This document shows, piece by piece, positions 1 to 11,735 of a stretch of 64,000 nucleotides of DNA. A program made the translations under genes and the position numbers. How positions within the stretch are numbered: the stretch's first letter is position 1; each line of letters begins with the position of its first letter. The DNA is from Pyxicephalus adspersus (Eukaryota > Chordata > Amphibia > Anura > Pyxicephalidae), in NCBI RefSeq assembly GCF_032062135.1, contig NC_092859.1:67956025-68020024 (forward strand), in the 5' to 3' direction. The notes under the pieces were generated by a model that ran no database searches, was not told where the DNA came from, and saw only the letters and a list, made by a program, of their open reading frames with translations.

Positions 1-620
1 GGTGTACAGAGAAAAGAGAACCCGTCCAAGGACTGACCCTCGAGGAACACCAACGGGGGGGATAGTGGGCGAGGAGGAATTACTATTGAAAGAAACTTGA
101 AAGGGGCGGTCAGACAGATAGGAAGCAAACCAAGAGAGAGCAGTGTCACTGATACCAATGGATCGCATGATTTGTATTGAAAGTGTCAAAAGCAGAGGAA
201 AGATCAAGGAGAAGGAGCATGGAAAAGTTGCCTTGAGACTTAGCTCTGATGAGGTCATTGGCCACTTTAGTAAGGACTGTTTCAGTGGAATGGGCAGCTC
301 TAAAACCAGACTGAAGAGGGTCAAGGAGAGAGTTGGTGGTCAGGTAATCGGTGAGCCTTTTGTAGACAAATTGTTCAAGAAGTTTGGAGACATATGGGAG
401 AAGGTAGATAGGACGGTAGTTAGAGGGTAGGGAGGGGTCCAGTAAGGGTTTCTTTAGGATAGGGAGAAACATGGCATCTTAGAAAGCGGAGGGTTAGGGG
501 AGGGGCCAGGGTGGAGGAATGGGCACGGAGTAGATCAGAGGGAATTGGGTCAAGCGGACAGGTAGTAGATGGAGATGATGAGAGAAGAGACGTGGTCCAC
601 AAAAACAGGGCTGAGGGAGG
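1..620 (-). pseudogene. L2/CR1-like LINE reverse-transcriptase relic
   Basis: Read on the minus strand, this stretch gives the middle of a non-LTR retrotransposon reverse transcriptase. From high to low coordinates there is a CPLDPIPSDLL-like segment (about 550), then [35 protein letters not shown] and [12 protein letters not shown] (472-146), then ALSWFASYLSDR (about 140-100) and a GVPxGSVLGxxLFSLYT block (about 60-1). These are the conserved RT blocks of the L2/CR1 group. The reading frame shifts near 440-480 and again near 145, so this copy is dead. The catalytic YADD block would lie beyond the left edge of the window. The clade is assigned from motif wording alone. Confidence 0.85.
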
Positions 621-1165
621 CCAGTGATAAATATATAAATCACTGTGTATAAATGCTTTCTGTGAATAAAAACAGAAAATCTACTTTGCCCCCTTTATTC
701 TATTTAATTTTTAAAACGTAAATCTTTTCGTTTATGACTCAAAAACTGGGATTTAGTAGATGATTTCCACAGCGTAAATCATTGCCAAGAACAAGGATGT
801 GCCTATCAGGTGAGTGGCTAACCTAAAATAATGACAACGATGACCATCCGAGAGCTTGCAGCTTCCAAACTAGTCATCAAAAGCAGCTTCATTTTTTAAA
901 GCAATCAGTTTCCCCATCTAAGCAGAATTCTTGTTTACTTCTTGTTCTGTTGACACAGGGAATCTTATCACAGTGGTGAAGCTTACTTAGTAGACCATTG
1001 TTCCTTTAAACTAGTATACAATGGTAAATTCTTCCTCTTTTTCTATTTCTGTTCTTAGGGGTAACTTGGAATATTTGATGTCCCTTCACTTTTAATGATA
1101 AAGGGTCACCAGAACAGACAGAGAGGTTGAACCTCCATAGCAGGAAGACAGACAGCAACAAAGTC

Positions 1166-1605
1166 TAAAGCTACGTACACACTTCCAATAATTATCGTTG
1201 GTAAACGAACGACGAACGATCCTGCACGATATCGGCGAACGATCGTATAGCACCGATCCTGTACATGCAGATAACGACACGATCGTTCGCAGATATTGTA
1301 CACACAATAGATGCGATCGTTTGAGCGATACAGGAAGTGACGTGCACGACAGGAAGTGAAGGAACGTTANTTCATCACGCATGCTCAGACCATGGACGAT
1401 CAATGAACTATCGTACACACGAACGATGGTCAACGATCGTCGTCCAATCCGATCCGCCGGTCCGGTCGTTCATTTCCAACGACGTTCCTCGTTCGTCTGC
1501 GTTGTTGGTTACTTTTTTTACGAACGATTTTTGCCCAATCGATCGTTCATCGTTCGTTCGTCGTTCATTTTGAACGATAGAAATTGGAAGTGTGTACGCA
1601 GCTTA
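1166..1605. mobile_element. MITE with about 22-bp terminal inverted repeats, rich in CGATCG
   Basis: The left end reads TAAAGCTACGTACACACTTC. The right end, reverse-complemented, reads TAAGCTGCGTACACACTTCC, and both run on to CCAA. About 440 bp lie between, packed with ACGAACGAT, CGATCG and ATCGTTCG words on both strands, far more CpG than the flanking DNA. There is no transposase-like ORF; the ORFs here are chance readings of the subrepeats. One ambiguous base (N) sits at 1370. The superfamily is uncertain; TA at each outer edge would fit a TA-targeting element. Confidence 0.75.
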
Positions 1606-1734
1606 ACAGTGTGTGTGTGTGGTGGTGGTGGTGTTTAACCCATCCCTACTCTATGCATAACTAAAGAAAATTACTTTAGATACACTTACAGTACATTCAA
1701 ATAGGTACAACCTCCCTTTTAAAATGAACACATT

Positions 1735-2045
1735 ATTATTATTAAAAAGGATTTATATTGCGCCAACATATTACACAGCGCTGTACAATAAATAGGGGTT
1801 GCAAATGACAAATACAGACAGTGACACAGGAGGAGGAGAGGACCCTGCCCAGAAGTGCTTACAGTCTACGAGGTGGAGGAAGTCTCAATAGGAGGGGAGA
1901 TATGGAGTGGTGGGAAGTAGTGAGGGTTTTAATAGACAGAAGAAGACGGTTAGGCAAGTTTGAAAAATGGGTTTTGAGGGCTCTTAAATGAGCAAAAAGT
2001 AGGAAACACATATATTCTAGGTGTTTGGCTACAGGACTAAACACA
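1735..2045 (-). mobile_element. L2-like LINE 3' end with ATT-repeat tail
   Basis: On the minus strand the sequence ends with a box resembling GCGCTATATAAAT (here with one change) followed by TAATAATAATA, a tail typical of L2/CR1-like elements in amphibians. Just upstream, 2044-1859 reads as a C-terminal stretch with LRALKTHFSNLPNRLLL, which resembles the end of an L2-like ORF2. The same tail recurs at 21667-21725 and 21915-22040. The copy is 5'-truncated, which is normal for LINE insertions. Confidence 0.7.
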
Positions 2046-3694
2046 AAATACAGTCACAAACTAAATGACATTTTACAAGAATAACTATAATACAATCTGG
2101 TATGTTACCAAAAGAAATGTTAAAATCTTAAATTGTGATAGCAAGCACCTATAATGTGTTTATTGTCACTACTCAAGCTTATCTCTAGAGCAAAGTAACA
2201 ACCTGTTCCATCCCTTCTTACAGATCACAGGGGAGAAATAACTTACATAAAATTGCAGGCATTTGATGCACCAGCACAGGGTCTTCTCTATTCCCGTTTT
2301 TAATATGGCAGGGTCCTTCTTTAGTTGTCAACCCTACTGTCAGTGGAAAATGCAGGAGGGGGAGGGGGAGGAAAAGGTAGCTAGGGGATTTGGCCTAAAG
2401 GTGAGCTTTAGGGAAAGGAGAAAAAGGTACAAAAAGTGATAATAATAAGTAAAAGGACAGTCCTACTATGCTCTCTCATTACATGTCTATCAGCCAGGTC
2501 TGACTGATGGAAAACAATGCACTATCAACTTTATTGAAATTTTAAGTTCTGTTCACTAAGCTGTGTCATTTTTTTGCCAGAATCATTGTCAGTTTCATTA
2601 ATGAAAGCTGGAGAAATTCACAGGACTAAAGATAACAATCATTATGCAAAATATTACATTTATTGGAGCGTAGTGAATAGAACCTTTTATCTTATCAGAT
2701 GGTAGGGAAGGAGGCTGTGTGTGAAATACAGATAACAAAATAGTAGGGAATCTGAAAATTTATGTATTACAGTGGTAGAAATCAAATATTGCAAGCATGT
2801 GAAATCTACTTGTTACTTAGAAAGTTATTGGTCACCAGTTTATCTAAACAAGTCCTTGATTCCTCCTCACAACAGAGTAGCCCATCTTTCGACTGGGAAG
2901 GATATAATCATATAGCTCTAGGAGAGGTTCACGAAGCACACATCCACTAAATAAATTAAAAATAAATTCATACACTGCAGGTTCTTAGGTACAGCTTTTT
3001 CTACAGCTAGAACAATAGGTAAAACAGTAACAAAAACGTACTTCCACTCTAGTAAAGACTTGCATTCAGAGGCAACTGCCAAAAATATATGGTATAGGAA
3101 TGCCTAAACACAACAAGTGCACTGCTGTTTTTTTAGGAATTCCTGAAAAAAGTTACATCTTTTAGGATACTGTTTTGGCACAATTAAAGCAGAAGTGAAA
3201 CAAAAAATAACAAGATTAAAATGAATAGCCCATTTTTTCTGCAACATTTAACTTCAGTACAAAATATTTTTCACACGGTAGATTGGTTTGGTGCCAGATA
3301 TCCTAAGTGGAATAGCCAGCATCATTCGTCTCACATCTTCTGAGGCCTGATCATTCTTCACCTGCTCCAGTCTGTGACTTGACAGTAGTTTCTCTAATTT
3401 ATCTGCATGTTTCGTCTTCTTTATCTTACTTCTTCTTCCAACTCTGCTACACAAGTATATTGCTTTCAAAAAACATATATTGATGAATTAATGAGCTACA
3501 ATTACTGTGTTCCATTTAAATCTGCTTAGAGTTCAGCTTTAACATTTCAGATGTTCCTGGCAGCATGACAGATCTTCAGTTCAGGTCCACCTTAATACTG
3601 CATCATTTATCAAAAACAATTGTTATTTTTCATACCTGCAGTAATTCATTTACATAAAGTTTTATCTGTTCTTAGAATAAATAAAAGCTGGTAA
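2046..3694. other. AT-rich stretch, no gene recognised
   Basis: Two short ORFs occur (2762-2950 plus, 3254-3469 minus). Neither has a recognisable domain, and their low-complexity, AT-driven composition fits chance. The minus-strand ORF (71 codons, basic and lysine-rich) is the less trivial one, but I cannot name it. No repeat with clear ends was seen. Confidence 0.4.
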
Positions 3695-4945
3695 ATTGTG
3701 GTCACTATTTTAGGTGGGAGTACCCTAATTTGGAATTACATGGAGGATATACAGAGTTTGGAGTGTATTCCAGGAGTTAGCAGTAAAAGTGAATATGAAG
3801 GAAGTGTTTCATCAAACCAGCAGTTCTCCCTAGAGCTCAATGATTTATTATGTGGCCTAAGTCTGTCAAAACAAGCATCTGAACTGTTGGCATCCAGGCT
3901 AAAAGAAAAGAACTGTCTGAAACCATAAGTTAAAATAACGGTTTATAGGACAAGAGAGGTGACACTCCTACCATATTTCAGTGAAGATGGAGACTTTGTG
4001 TACTGTTGTAACATCCCTGGACTATTAGCCCATATTAGAGTTCCAGAATACCGAGCAGAAGACTGGCAGCTTTTCATAGACAGTTCCACTCGAAGTTTGA
4101 AATCTGTTTTGCTCCATAATGGCAACTACTATGCATAAATTCCAATTGGTCACTCAACAAAACATAAAGAAGAATATGAAAATATCAAGAAAGTCTTACA
4201 AAAAACTTTGCTATAATGAACACCAATGATCCATATGTGTTGAATTAAAAATTGTTAACTTCCTACTTGGACAGCAAAGTAGATACACAAAGTACCCATG
4301 TTTCATCTGCTTGTGGGATAGTAGAGAAAAGCAGGATCACTGGAAAAAGGTGACATGGCCTCCAAGGGAAAACATGAAAAAAGGTGCAGCAAACATCATT
4401 ACCGAGCCAGTGGTTGACAAAGAAAAAATCATTCTCCCTCCACTACACAAAAAGTTGTGATTAATAAAGAAATTTGTTAGAGCTCTAAACAAGTACGTTG
4501 CTTGCTTCAAATACATTTGTAGATTCTTTGATGGACCCCAGATTCTGAAACTGATAAATTATTGGAATTTCACAAGTTACATGACTGATGCTGAAGCTTC
4601 TGTCTGGCACAGCTATGTCATGGTTGTCAAGAACTTCTTGAATAACCATAAAGCACAAAATTATGAAGAACTAGTACCAAACTTGCTCTTAAACTTTAAC
4701 AATTTGGGTGCTACTATGAGCATAAAGTTACACTATCTCCATAGCCATTTGCAAAAATTTCCAGAAAACCCTGTCGATTTCAGTGAGGAAAGGGGAAGGG
4801 GAGAGGTTGCATCAAGATATAAAGGTTATGGAAGAAAGGTATCAGCACAGATAGGATAGACACATGATGGCAGACTACTGCTGGAGCCTTCAACGTGATT
4901 GTCCTGATCATCAGCATAAAAGGAAATCATACAAACTGAGTTTGT
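3695..4945 (+). pseudogene. Relic of an unnamed, repeated protein family (CxxC-WDSR motif)
   Basis: Pieces in shifting frames assemble into one protein. First comes a segment ending LNDLLCGLSLSKQASELLA and a short basic end (3713-3925). Next is a piece with TREVTLLPYFSEDGDFVYC, DWQLFIDSSTRSLKSVLLHN and GHSTKHKEEYENIKKVLQK (about 3945-4215). Then comes GQQSRYTKYPCFICLWDSR (about 4270-4330) with a CxxC pair, then EPVVDKEKIILPPLHKKL (about 4405-4460), and last MSIKLHYLHSHLQKFPENP (about 4716-4775). A final shifted piece resembles MMADYCWSLQRDCPDHQHKR (about 4865-4925). Stop codons and at least three frameshifts make it non-functional. A second relic lies on the minus strand at 60940-61414, so the family is repetitive here. 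I cannot assign a function or a transposon class; the CxxC pair could bind zinc (inference). Confidence 0.75.
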
Positions 4946-5221
4946 CAATTACTTTTTTGTGATTAGTTCTGTAAATATACTAAATATATAATATATTGAC
5001 ATTGTGTTTCAAAAATGTAATTTTGGATATGTAGGCATATATAGTTTAATTTAGCTTAATTTTCATGTTTCATTGGTTTTCTATGAGGTTATTATTGAGG
5101 TCATTATTTCAAAAACTGCAGCCAATCTAGCAAAACTAATACCATATGTGGAATCTGTGCATCAAACATAACCTAAAATGATTTTATTCTGTTTGGCAAG
5201 AAAATGTGTGTTGACCAGTGT

Positions 5222-5539
5222 TATCTCACAGTGCAAGGTGGACAGGGAGCAGCCACAACTGTTTGGCAGGTCTATAGTACATGCCCGCTCTCAGGGAGCT
5301 CATACTGAGCATGCCCAGGAAGCTCCCTCTCCTTCTGGTAACACGATCTAATAGAAAAAGATAGGAGATGCGTGCGCAGACACCTCTGATTGTGACGTCA
5401 TTATCGCCCACTCATTTGGTAGGACACATTCTGTAGGTAACATCATCTCATCGCATACTGGCGCCCCATCCCCACAAGACAACGGGCATAAATGAAATGA
5501 GAAGAGGGTGGCCCAATGGCCGTAGGTTGGTTACCCTTG
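5222..5539. mobile_element. Right part of a non-autonomous hAT element
   Basis: This segment shares blocks such as AGGTCTATAGTACA and AGGAGATGxGxGCG, and a GGTTGG..ACCCTTG end, with the right part of the hAT element at 47301-48518 (its 48319-48518). No matching left terminal repeat was found upstream, so the copy appears truncated or the left end has decayed. The short ORFs on both strands are incidental. Confidence 0.55.
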
Positions 5540-7264
5540 CTATTGCAGATTTCAACTGTTTCATAATGGCCTCTAAATGCCTGTCAAGTGTTTTCAACAA
5601 CCCTATACAAACATATTTATTGGTTGATTTTGGGTGCTTGAAAAACTGTAATTGGATCACAACCCTGCTATGCATCCAAACAAATGTATACGCCATAGCA
5701 AACCAGCCTCATGCATTAGAGGAAAAATGATGGTTTATACCTATTAGAAACAATTTCATTGATTTAAAGAAGAAAAAAAAAAACAGCATATAGCCAACAT
5801 ATCTCTATTTTGGCATCATTTTAGAGATTTTTACAGTAATGAATACCCTAACCTCTGTGCATGATTTAAATGTTCTGTTTATATAAACATTTAAATAACT
5901 TTCTTATGTAAATTTTTGACTGTCCCCTGTGGTCGCTAAAAGCTGATTTCCTTTTGAGTGAGCCTTGGGACAGCTCCCTTACAGTGATGGATGAAGACAT
6001 GTACAGAGCATACTTGCTATTAATAACTGCTTGAAAATAAGTTGTCTTGGGTTTTTAATATGATGTGTTTTTTTCTGTCTTTTAAATGATGCTAACGGGA
6101 ATTTGGACCTTTCTAATGTATCAAAGTTTTAGTTATGTCTGACAAGTTTCAGTTAGAGCAATAAATAATAAAATATTAAATAATATATTGTTTGGAAAAA
6201 GTACCAAGCAAGAATGATGGTTCCAGTGAAAACTCCATGCTTGTGTAAAGCCTAGGACATAACTACAGAGGGAGCAAATCCTGTGTTTTATATTATATAA
6301 AAAATAAAAAAAAATATAAAAATACATATAAAATAAAAAACCTCCCCTTGTTTTTCTAATCCTATTCTATCCTAGCAATATATGATGCTGCTTCAGCAAA
6401 AAAATTCTATAAAAGACTCTTCATGCATTTTAAAGGGAATCTTAAGTTTGAATGAGCAACCTGCAAAAAAATTCTATAAAAGACTCTTCATTCATTTTAA
6501 AAGCAATCTTAAGTTTGAATGATTACCTGTAAAAGCCTTCCTTATATAGACACTGATCTGTCTTTGTGGAATCTTACGTATGGATTTCACTGGACCTAGA
6601 AAAAGTAAATATGAAATATTACTTAAAAATAGAGTAACAGATACTTTTTTCTATTGTGTCGTGTTGTTCATTTGTAGACTAATTTAATCCACTTTTGGAA
6701 AGGGAAAGGGGTACTAGGGGAGCCGGTGAAATGACTAAACAGATGCAAACATTGCAGGTCCATGCTCAGTTGGACATAGCTACTATCATTTTGTTTAGAG
6801 GGTACAACTTGGGACAGCATTCCCCAGCCCACCTGGCTGGATTTGCTGTGTTTAGCCAATGTACCTGGCTGCAAAGCTCACATGTAAACAATGCAGGACC
6901 CTGCCCAGCTAGGCAGAGCTACTGTCATTGATCGATCATTTTTCTATCATGCAGTATCTTTGCATTTAGGACTAATTTAAGCCTTGGTTGACTACAGGCT
7001 GCCATTGCCAGCAAAGGGTTTTCAACCAAGTATTATTTTAAACTTTTTAATTTGTCCAATTACTTTTGAGCCCCTGAAATGAGGTGATTGTGTAAAAAAA
7101 GGCTTTAGTTCCTCACATTTTTATGCAATCTTTTGTTCAACCCACTGAATTAAAGCTGAAAGTCTGCAGTTCAACTGCATCTGAGTTGTTTTATTTAAAA
7201 ATAATTGTAATGTACAGAACCAAAATTAGAAAAAAATTGTCTTTGTCTAAATATTTATGAGCCT
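5540..7264. other. AT-rich stretch, no gene recognised
   Basis: Apart from the 67-bp duplication annotated separately, this contains homopolymer runs (5770-5785, 6298-6320) and unremarkable AT-rich DNA. A part near 6748-6795 is loosely repeated at 6890-6935 (an AAACA-TGCAGG start, then GAGCTACT-TCAT). No coding signal was recognised. Confidence 0.4.
6397..6530. repeat. Tandem duplication, two 67-bp copies
   Basis: Copy 1 is 6397-6463 and copy 2 is 6464-6530. Both begin CAAAAAAATTCTATAAAAGA and end in AATCTTAAGTTTGAATGA followed by a short tail. They differ at a handful of positions and show no coding potential. This is a simple local duplication. Confidence 0.85.
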
Positions 7265-7594
7265 AACTGTACATCCAATTTTATATATATAGATTTATAT
7301 AGCTCTGACATATACCATGGTGCTGTACAATGAAACACTGAGCTAGACCCCTCAGTCTCTGTACAGAGGAGCTGACATATACCACAGCACTGTACAAAGA
7401 TCAGCTGTGTCATACGTCTAGCAAGCTTGGTTTAAATGTCTCTGCGTTCCCGAGTAATGGTGGAACATAGCAAGATTGGTTGAAATGTCTTTATGCGTTT
7501 TCTAGTGATCACCAAATATAGCTCTGACATATAGCACAGCGCTGCACAAGGATCAGGAAAGTCTGAGTCATATGTCTAGCACGTTTGTTTGAAT

Positions 7595-8468
7595 TACCGT
7601 ATTTTTCGGACCATGAGACGCACTTTTTTTCCTCCTAAAGTGGGGGGAAAATCAGGGTGCGTCTTATGGTCCGAATGCAGAGGTACAGGGGCATATTTTT
7701 TTACTTACCTGTGTCCCCGCCGGTCCTCTGTNNNNNNNNNNNNNNNNNNNNNNNNNNNNNNNNNNNNNNNNNNNNNNNNNNNNNNNNNNNNNNNNNNNNN
7801 NNNNNNNNNNNNNNNNNNNNNNNNNNNNNNNNNNNNNNNNNNNNNNNNNNNNNNNNNNNNNNNNNNNNNNNNNNNNNNNNNNNNNNNNNNNNNNNNNNNN
7901 NNNNNNNNNNNNNNNNNNNNNNNNNNNNNNNNNNNNNNNNNNNNNNNNNNNNNNNNNNNNNNNNNNNNNNNNNNNNNNNNNNNNNNNNNNNNNNNNNNNN
8001 NNNNNNNNNNNNNNNNNNNNNNNNNNNNNNNNNNNNNNNNNNNNNNNNNNNNNNNNNNNNNNNNNNNNNNNNNNNNNNNNNNNNNNNNNNNNNNNNNNNN
8101 NNNNNNNNNNNNNNNNNNNNNNNNNNNNNNNNNNNNNNNNNNNNNNNNNNNNNNNNNNNNNNNNNNNNNNNNNNNNNNNNNNNNNNNNNNNNNNNNNNNN
8201 NNNNNNNNNNNNNNNNNNNNNNNNNNNNNNNNNNNNNNNNNNNNNNNNNNNNNNNNNNNNNNNNNNNNNNNNNNNNNNNNNNNNNNNNNNNNNNNNNNNN
8301 NNNNNNNNNNNNNNNNNNNNNNNNNNNNNNNNNNNNNNTGGGCGGGCACAAGTGCCGCACGCTGGATCTCAGGGGAAATCAAATGAATTTTTTTTTTCTT
8401 GTTTTCCCGTGCGGAAAACCTGGTGCGTCCTATAGTCCGGAGCGTCTAATGGTCCGAAAAATATGGTA
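7595..8468. mobile_element. MITE with TACCGTATTTTTCGGACC ends, partly unsequenced
   Basis: The left end reads TACCGTATTTTTCGGACCAT. The right end, reverse-complemented, reads TACCATATTTTTCGGACCAT. Both then continue into an AGACGC word. The interior is mostly an assembly gap (7732-8338). The element sits inside a copy of the local repeat module, so it inserted after that module. Similar 'cggaccat-agacgcac' ends occur in widespread vertebrate non-autonomous DNA transposons (recollection). Confidence 0.75.
7732..8338. other. Assembly gap (607 N)
   Basis: This is a run of unknown bases inside the MITE at 7595-8468. Any ORF spanning it is meaningless. The gap size may be an estimate. Confidence 0.99.
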
Positions 8469-8696
8469 CCTTGTTGCGTTTCCTAGTGATGGTGGAACGT
8501 AGCAAGTTTGGTTGAAATGTCTCAATGCATTTCCCTGTGATGACATACACACATACTTACACACAAGTATAGCTCTCACATAAAGCACAGCGCTGTACGT
8601 AGATGACTGGTGCACTCACAACAGTCTTGGTCATATGTATGGCAAGTTGGGTTGAAATGTCTCCATGCGTTTTCGGGTGTTGGTGGAATATACATA

Positions 8697-8785
8697 TACA
8701 CATACATACATACATACAATTTTATATAAATCGATAATTATATATATATTATATAAAGATATAAAGATAAAGATATAAAGATGTG
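8697..8785. repeat. Microsatellite cluster (ACAT, AT, AAAGAT)
   Basis: Runs of CATA units (about 8697-8720) are followed by TA-rich runs and several copies of ATAAAGAT (about 8752-8782). Confidence 0.8.
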
Positions 8786-8809
8786 TATTGAATCCAAAAC
8801 AAAATTATT

Positions 8810-9000
8810 TGAATTTCCTGCCGCTCCTCCCGCCTGCACCGACGCATGCACCGACTTCACCAGGAAACCCCGGAGATCATCTCTGCAGTTGCCAGCTGGA
8901 GATTGGAGGAAGAAGACGTGTCCAGAGGACCTGCAGGGACCAGCAGGACGCCAGGGGATGCCAACGGAACAAGGTAAGTGTTTTTTTTTTATGTTTTTAG
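8810..9000. repeat. GC-richer block ending in GGTAAGTG, probably dispersed repeat
   Basis: This short GC-rich island in AT-rich DNA ends in AACAAGGTAAGTG and a T run. Blocks of the same style occur at 46800-47090 and near 24880-25050. A splice-donor-like GTAAGT is present, but no flanking gene structure supports an exon. The overlapping ORFs of 109 and 70 codons have no recognised domain. Confidence 0.3.
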
Positions 9001-10900
9001 TGACCCTGAGTGTTACTCAGGATTACTGCTTTTTGCATGGAAATTCCACCCTATTTTTGGATTGGGTATGGGGTACTAAAGGAATGGCTGAATTGACTAT
9101 ACACATGTAAACAAGGTGTGTGTAAAAATATATGGTTGCCAACCTGCCAGATTCCAATAAGCTGCATACACAATGACCCTCATAACATGGACCCAGTGTT
9201 AAAAAAATGTAAAAAGGAAACATTAGCCTATACTTCTTTTAAGACGCTGTCTAAAAACTACTAATTTTAACAGTAAGCTTGATGTGCATGTACCTGTATA
9301 TACCTTTCTTCATAGGATCTCATGTTTGGAGTTTCCTAGACACTGCAAAGTTAATTACTACTTAAAAATAGTGTAATAGGGACATTTTTACCTGTTGTTG
9401 TGTAATACTGTGCACTATTATTGCATTATTATTGCATCATTATTGCACTTATTTAGGTTTCTTTTTGGAAAGGGTAAGGTATACTGAGTACCACTGGGTG
9501 TGTGGGACAGATATCTAATGTCCCTTTTATCAGATTGGGCTGCCAGATTCCAAATAGCTCCTCAACTGCCAACCCCCTCCTTAGGGTCACATCCTGGGGA
9601 TTACCCTTTCTTGCCCAAGAATGGCCTTTGCTATCACTGGGGGCAGACAGGGGGCTTGTTTTAACAAAAGGCAGTGGGCTGAACTCTTTTAGCCCCCATC
9701 TTATTTGGCAAGGAAGATTCCAGGGGACCTTTTAAAGCTAAGAGGGATACACTTCTACTATTTACAATCCACAATGGCCCCTGCATGTAGCTTTTCCTGT
9801 GTAGACATCTCAAAGCTATGAGACTGCTGTTTGGTGCTGTCATCTTGGAGATGATGTCAGAAGCCCAGGTAGATCTCCCTGAGCTGCTACCAAAAAGCTT
9901 GTGTAAGGAAGAGAAGTTTCTGGGCCAGCTTGGTAAATTGTAATGATACTTTTTTTTCCCTCTTCCGTTGCTGAGTGCACCATCCGAGCTGAGACAGACT
10001 TCTACAGATAAACTTGTTACTGTATATCTTTGGGTGTGGTAAGCTAAGCTGCAGTCTGCAGACTTGTGGAGCTAAAAAAAGGAAATTGATTTCAGTTTGA
10101 CATTTTTTTTTTACCTATATCATCGGCGGACAATTTATGAAACAGAGAATGGATTGGCTGGAGGGCAGGGATGTCTTGTTTATGGCGCCAAAAAGGCCAG
10201 AAGCATTCTCCTGTGAGGACCTGATCAAAAGCCAGTGCTTGCACATATGACAACCTCTCAATATACTTTTACCTGTAGTGGAGCATTTAATTTTACACCC
10301 AAGATTGCTTGCAGTACTATTATTATGCTACAGCCTCTCATACAGAAATGCCTATTCTTTATCTTCTGTACTGACATTTTTACCCATAGTAAAGTATCAC
10401 ACAATCATTATTTCCAAGATGACAGGTGAAGCAGCAGTGTCATAGCTTTGGGGTGTCTACACAGGGAACTGGGGGGGACAACTCTTTTGTGCACATTGCT
10501 TAGCCAAATTTTTATTTTAAAGAAATGCACGTTCCCTGCACAACTGCTTTTGCGAAATATATCCGCAGAGAAAAAAATTTTGATTGTGATTGTGACAAAA
10601 ATAATTTGGGTCAATGAAGTTTGTCAAAAGGAATGTGTTGGTTTCTCCAAGTGCAAATATTAGCATTGGCAATGGGGGTGTGTGAAAAATTATAATCCCA
10701 TACACCACTAGTTAATACTTACATATTCTTTTTGGACAAGGTGCTGTACCTGACCCACCTGAGGACATGCATTGTCTCTATATGTCAGCTGACTATTTGG
10801 TGACAAGTCTGGAGTCTGTGGGGTTATTTATTTAAAATACATTAAAAACTATTGGGTCTTGTAAACTAACCTTTGCAGTAACCTTAATACTGCAAAAAAT
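9001..10900. other. No gene recognised
   Basis: Single-copy-looking DNA. The part 9355-9490 shares short words with 6610-6710 (ACTTAAAAATAG-GTAA, TTTTGGAAAGGG), which suggests one diverged repeat family, but ends could not be fixed. ORFs of 60-80 codons show no known motif. Confidence 0.35.
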
Positions 10901-10919
10901 CCCTGTCTCACCAAAGGGA

Positions 10920-11735
10920 ATTTTCCTTAATGAGTGAGACGTCATGATGCCAAGATCAAAAATGAGTCATTTAGAAAAAAAAGCTGGAGAATACCAATGA
11001 ATCTGGCAGGGAGGTTTAAAAGATCACCAAAATATTTGAAAAATCAATCATTCAGCTGTAAGAAAAATAGTCTACAAGCGCCATAGATTTTACATGATAG
11101 CTGAACTGGTCATCCCAGCAAGTACAGATGCAGCTGCTTTGCTGCTTCAAGGCCTGGGCTGCTTGAAGTTATCAAGTCAAATATGAACTCATGTATCATA
11201 TCAAAGTGTTCCTGATGAGAATGTCAGGCCATCTGTCCACAGGTTCAAGTCACAGCAGAAATGGGCATTTCAACATGATATTTTTGTAAATAACAATCAA
11301 TCATATGACATAGAAATGTCACAGAAAGAAGAAATGAAAAGTTATGGACTGACTTAGTCAACGCTTCTGACGTGTACACATTTGAAATGGGGATTTCATG
11401 CAAATAGACCGACAATGATCTTGCAAGTAAAGAAATATTGCATGGAAATAAATCATCATAGTTTAATGCAGTTGATGTCAAAGACTGGTTGGCAATAAAG
11501 CATCCCCACAAGTTAGTTCAATGCTGGCCTCTGAGGCCAATGGTATAATTACATTTTCCACAGTGTACCATTACATCTACTGATGTTTTTGTGTTTGTTT
11601 GTTTTTTTTGCAAGTATATCAATTTAATCTGAATGCCATTTAATAAAATGTAAGTTTGTCTGTTCCAAAATGTTGAAAAATACAGCATTTTATAAGGGGT
11701 GAGTATACTTCTTGGCATAACTGTATACTTATGCC
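10920..11735 (+). pseudogene. Tc1/mariner transposon relic
   Basis: The nucleotide stretch GAGAATGTCAGGCCATCTGT (11219-11238) and the following bases match a well-known conserved part of Tc1-type transposase genes. It reads ENVRPSVHRF then a decayed Q-K-W-FQHD. The upstream part (10935-11070) resembles the N-terminal helix-turn-helix region in broken frames. The right edge, with GGGGTGAGTATACTTCTTGG (11696-11715), resembles Tc1-type ends. Many stops and shifts are present, so no protein can be made. Assigned from motif memory. Confidence 0.55.

Larger units (their letters stand above)
7265..8700. repeat. Clustered short repeat modules with LINE/SINE-tail-like ends
   Basis: A module containing ATAGCTCTGACATATA-CACAGCGCTG and then CATATGTCTAGCAAG, TTGAAATGTCT and TGCGTTTTC recurs at about 7295-7345, 7375-7500, 7516-7594 and 8565-8685. 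The CACAGCGCTGTACAA part resembles the tail of L2-like retroposons read in reverse. A separate MITE (7595-8468) interrupts one module: the half before it ends near 'gtttgaat', and the half after it resumes near 'gcgtttcctagtgatggtgg'. Confidence 0.6.

Noticed and set aside
143..430. 95-codon plus-strand ORF
   Set aside because: It is the opposite strand of the LINE reverse transcriptase, whose motifs are clear on the minus strand.
7589..8502. Several 200-plus codon ORFs
   Set aside because: They are made almost entirely of unknown bases in the assembly gap.
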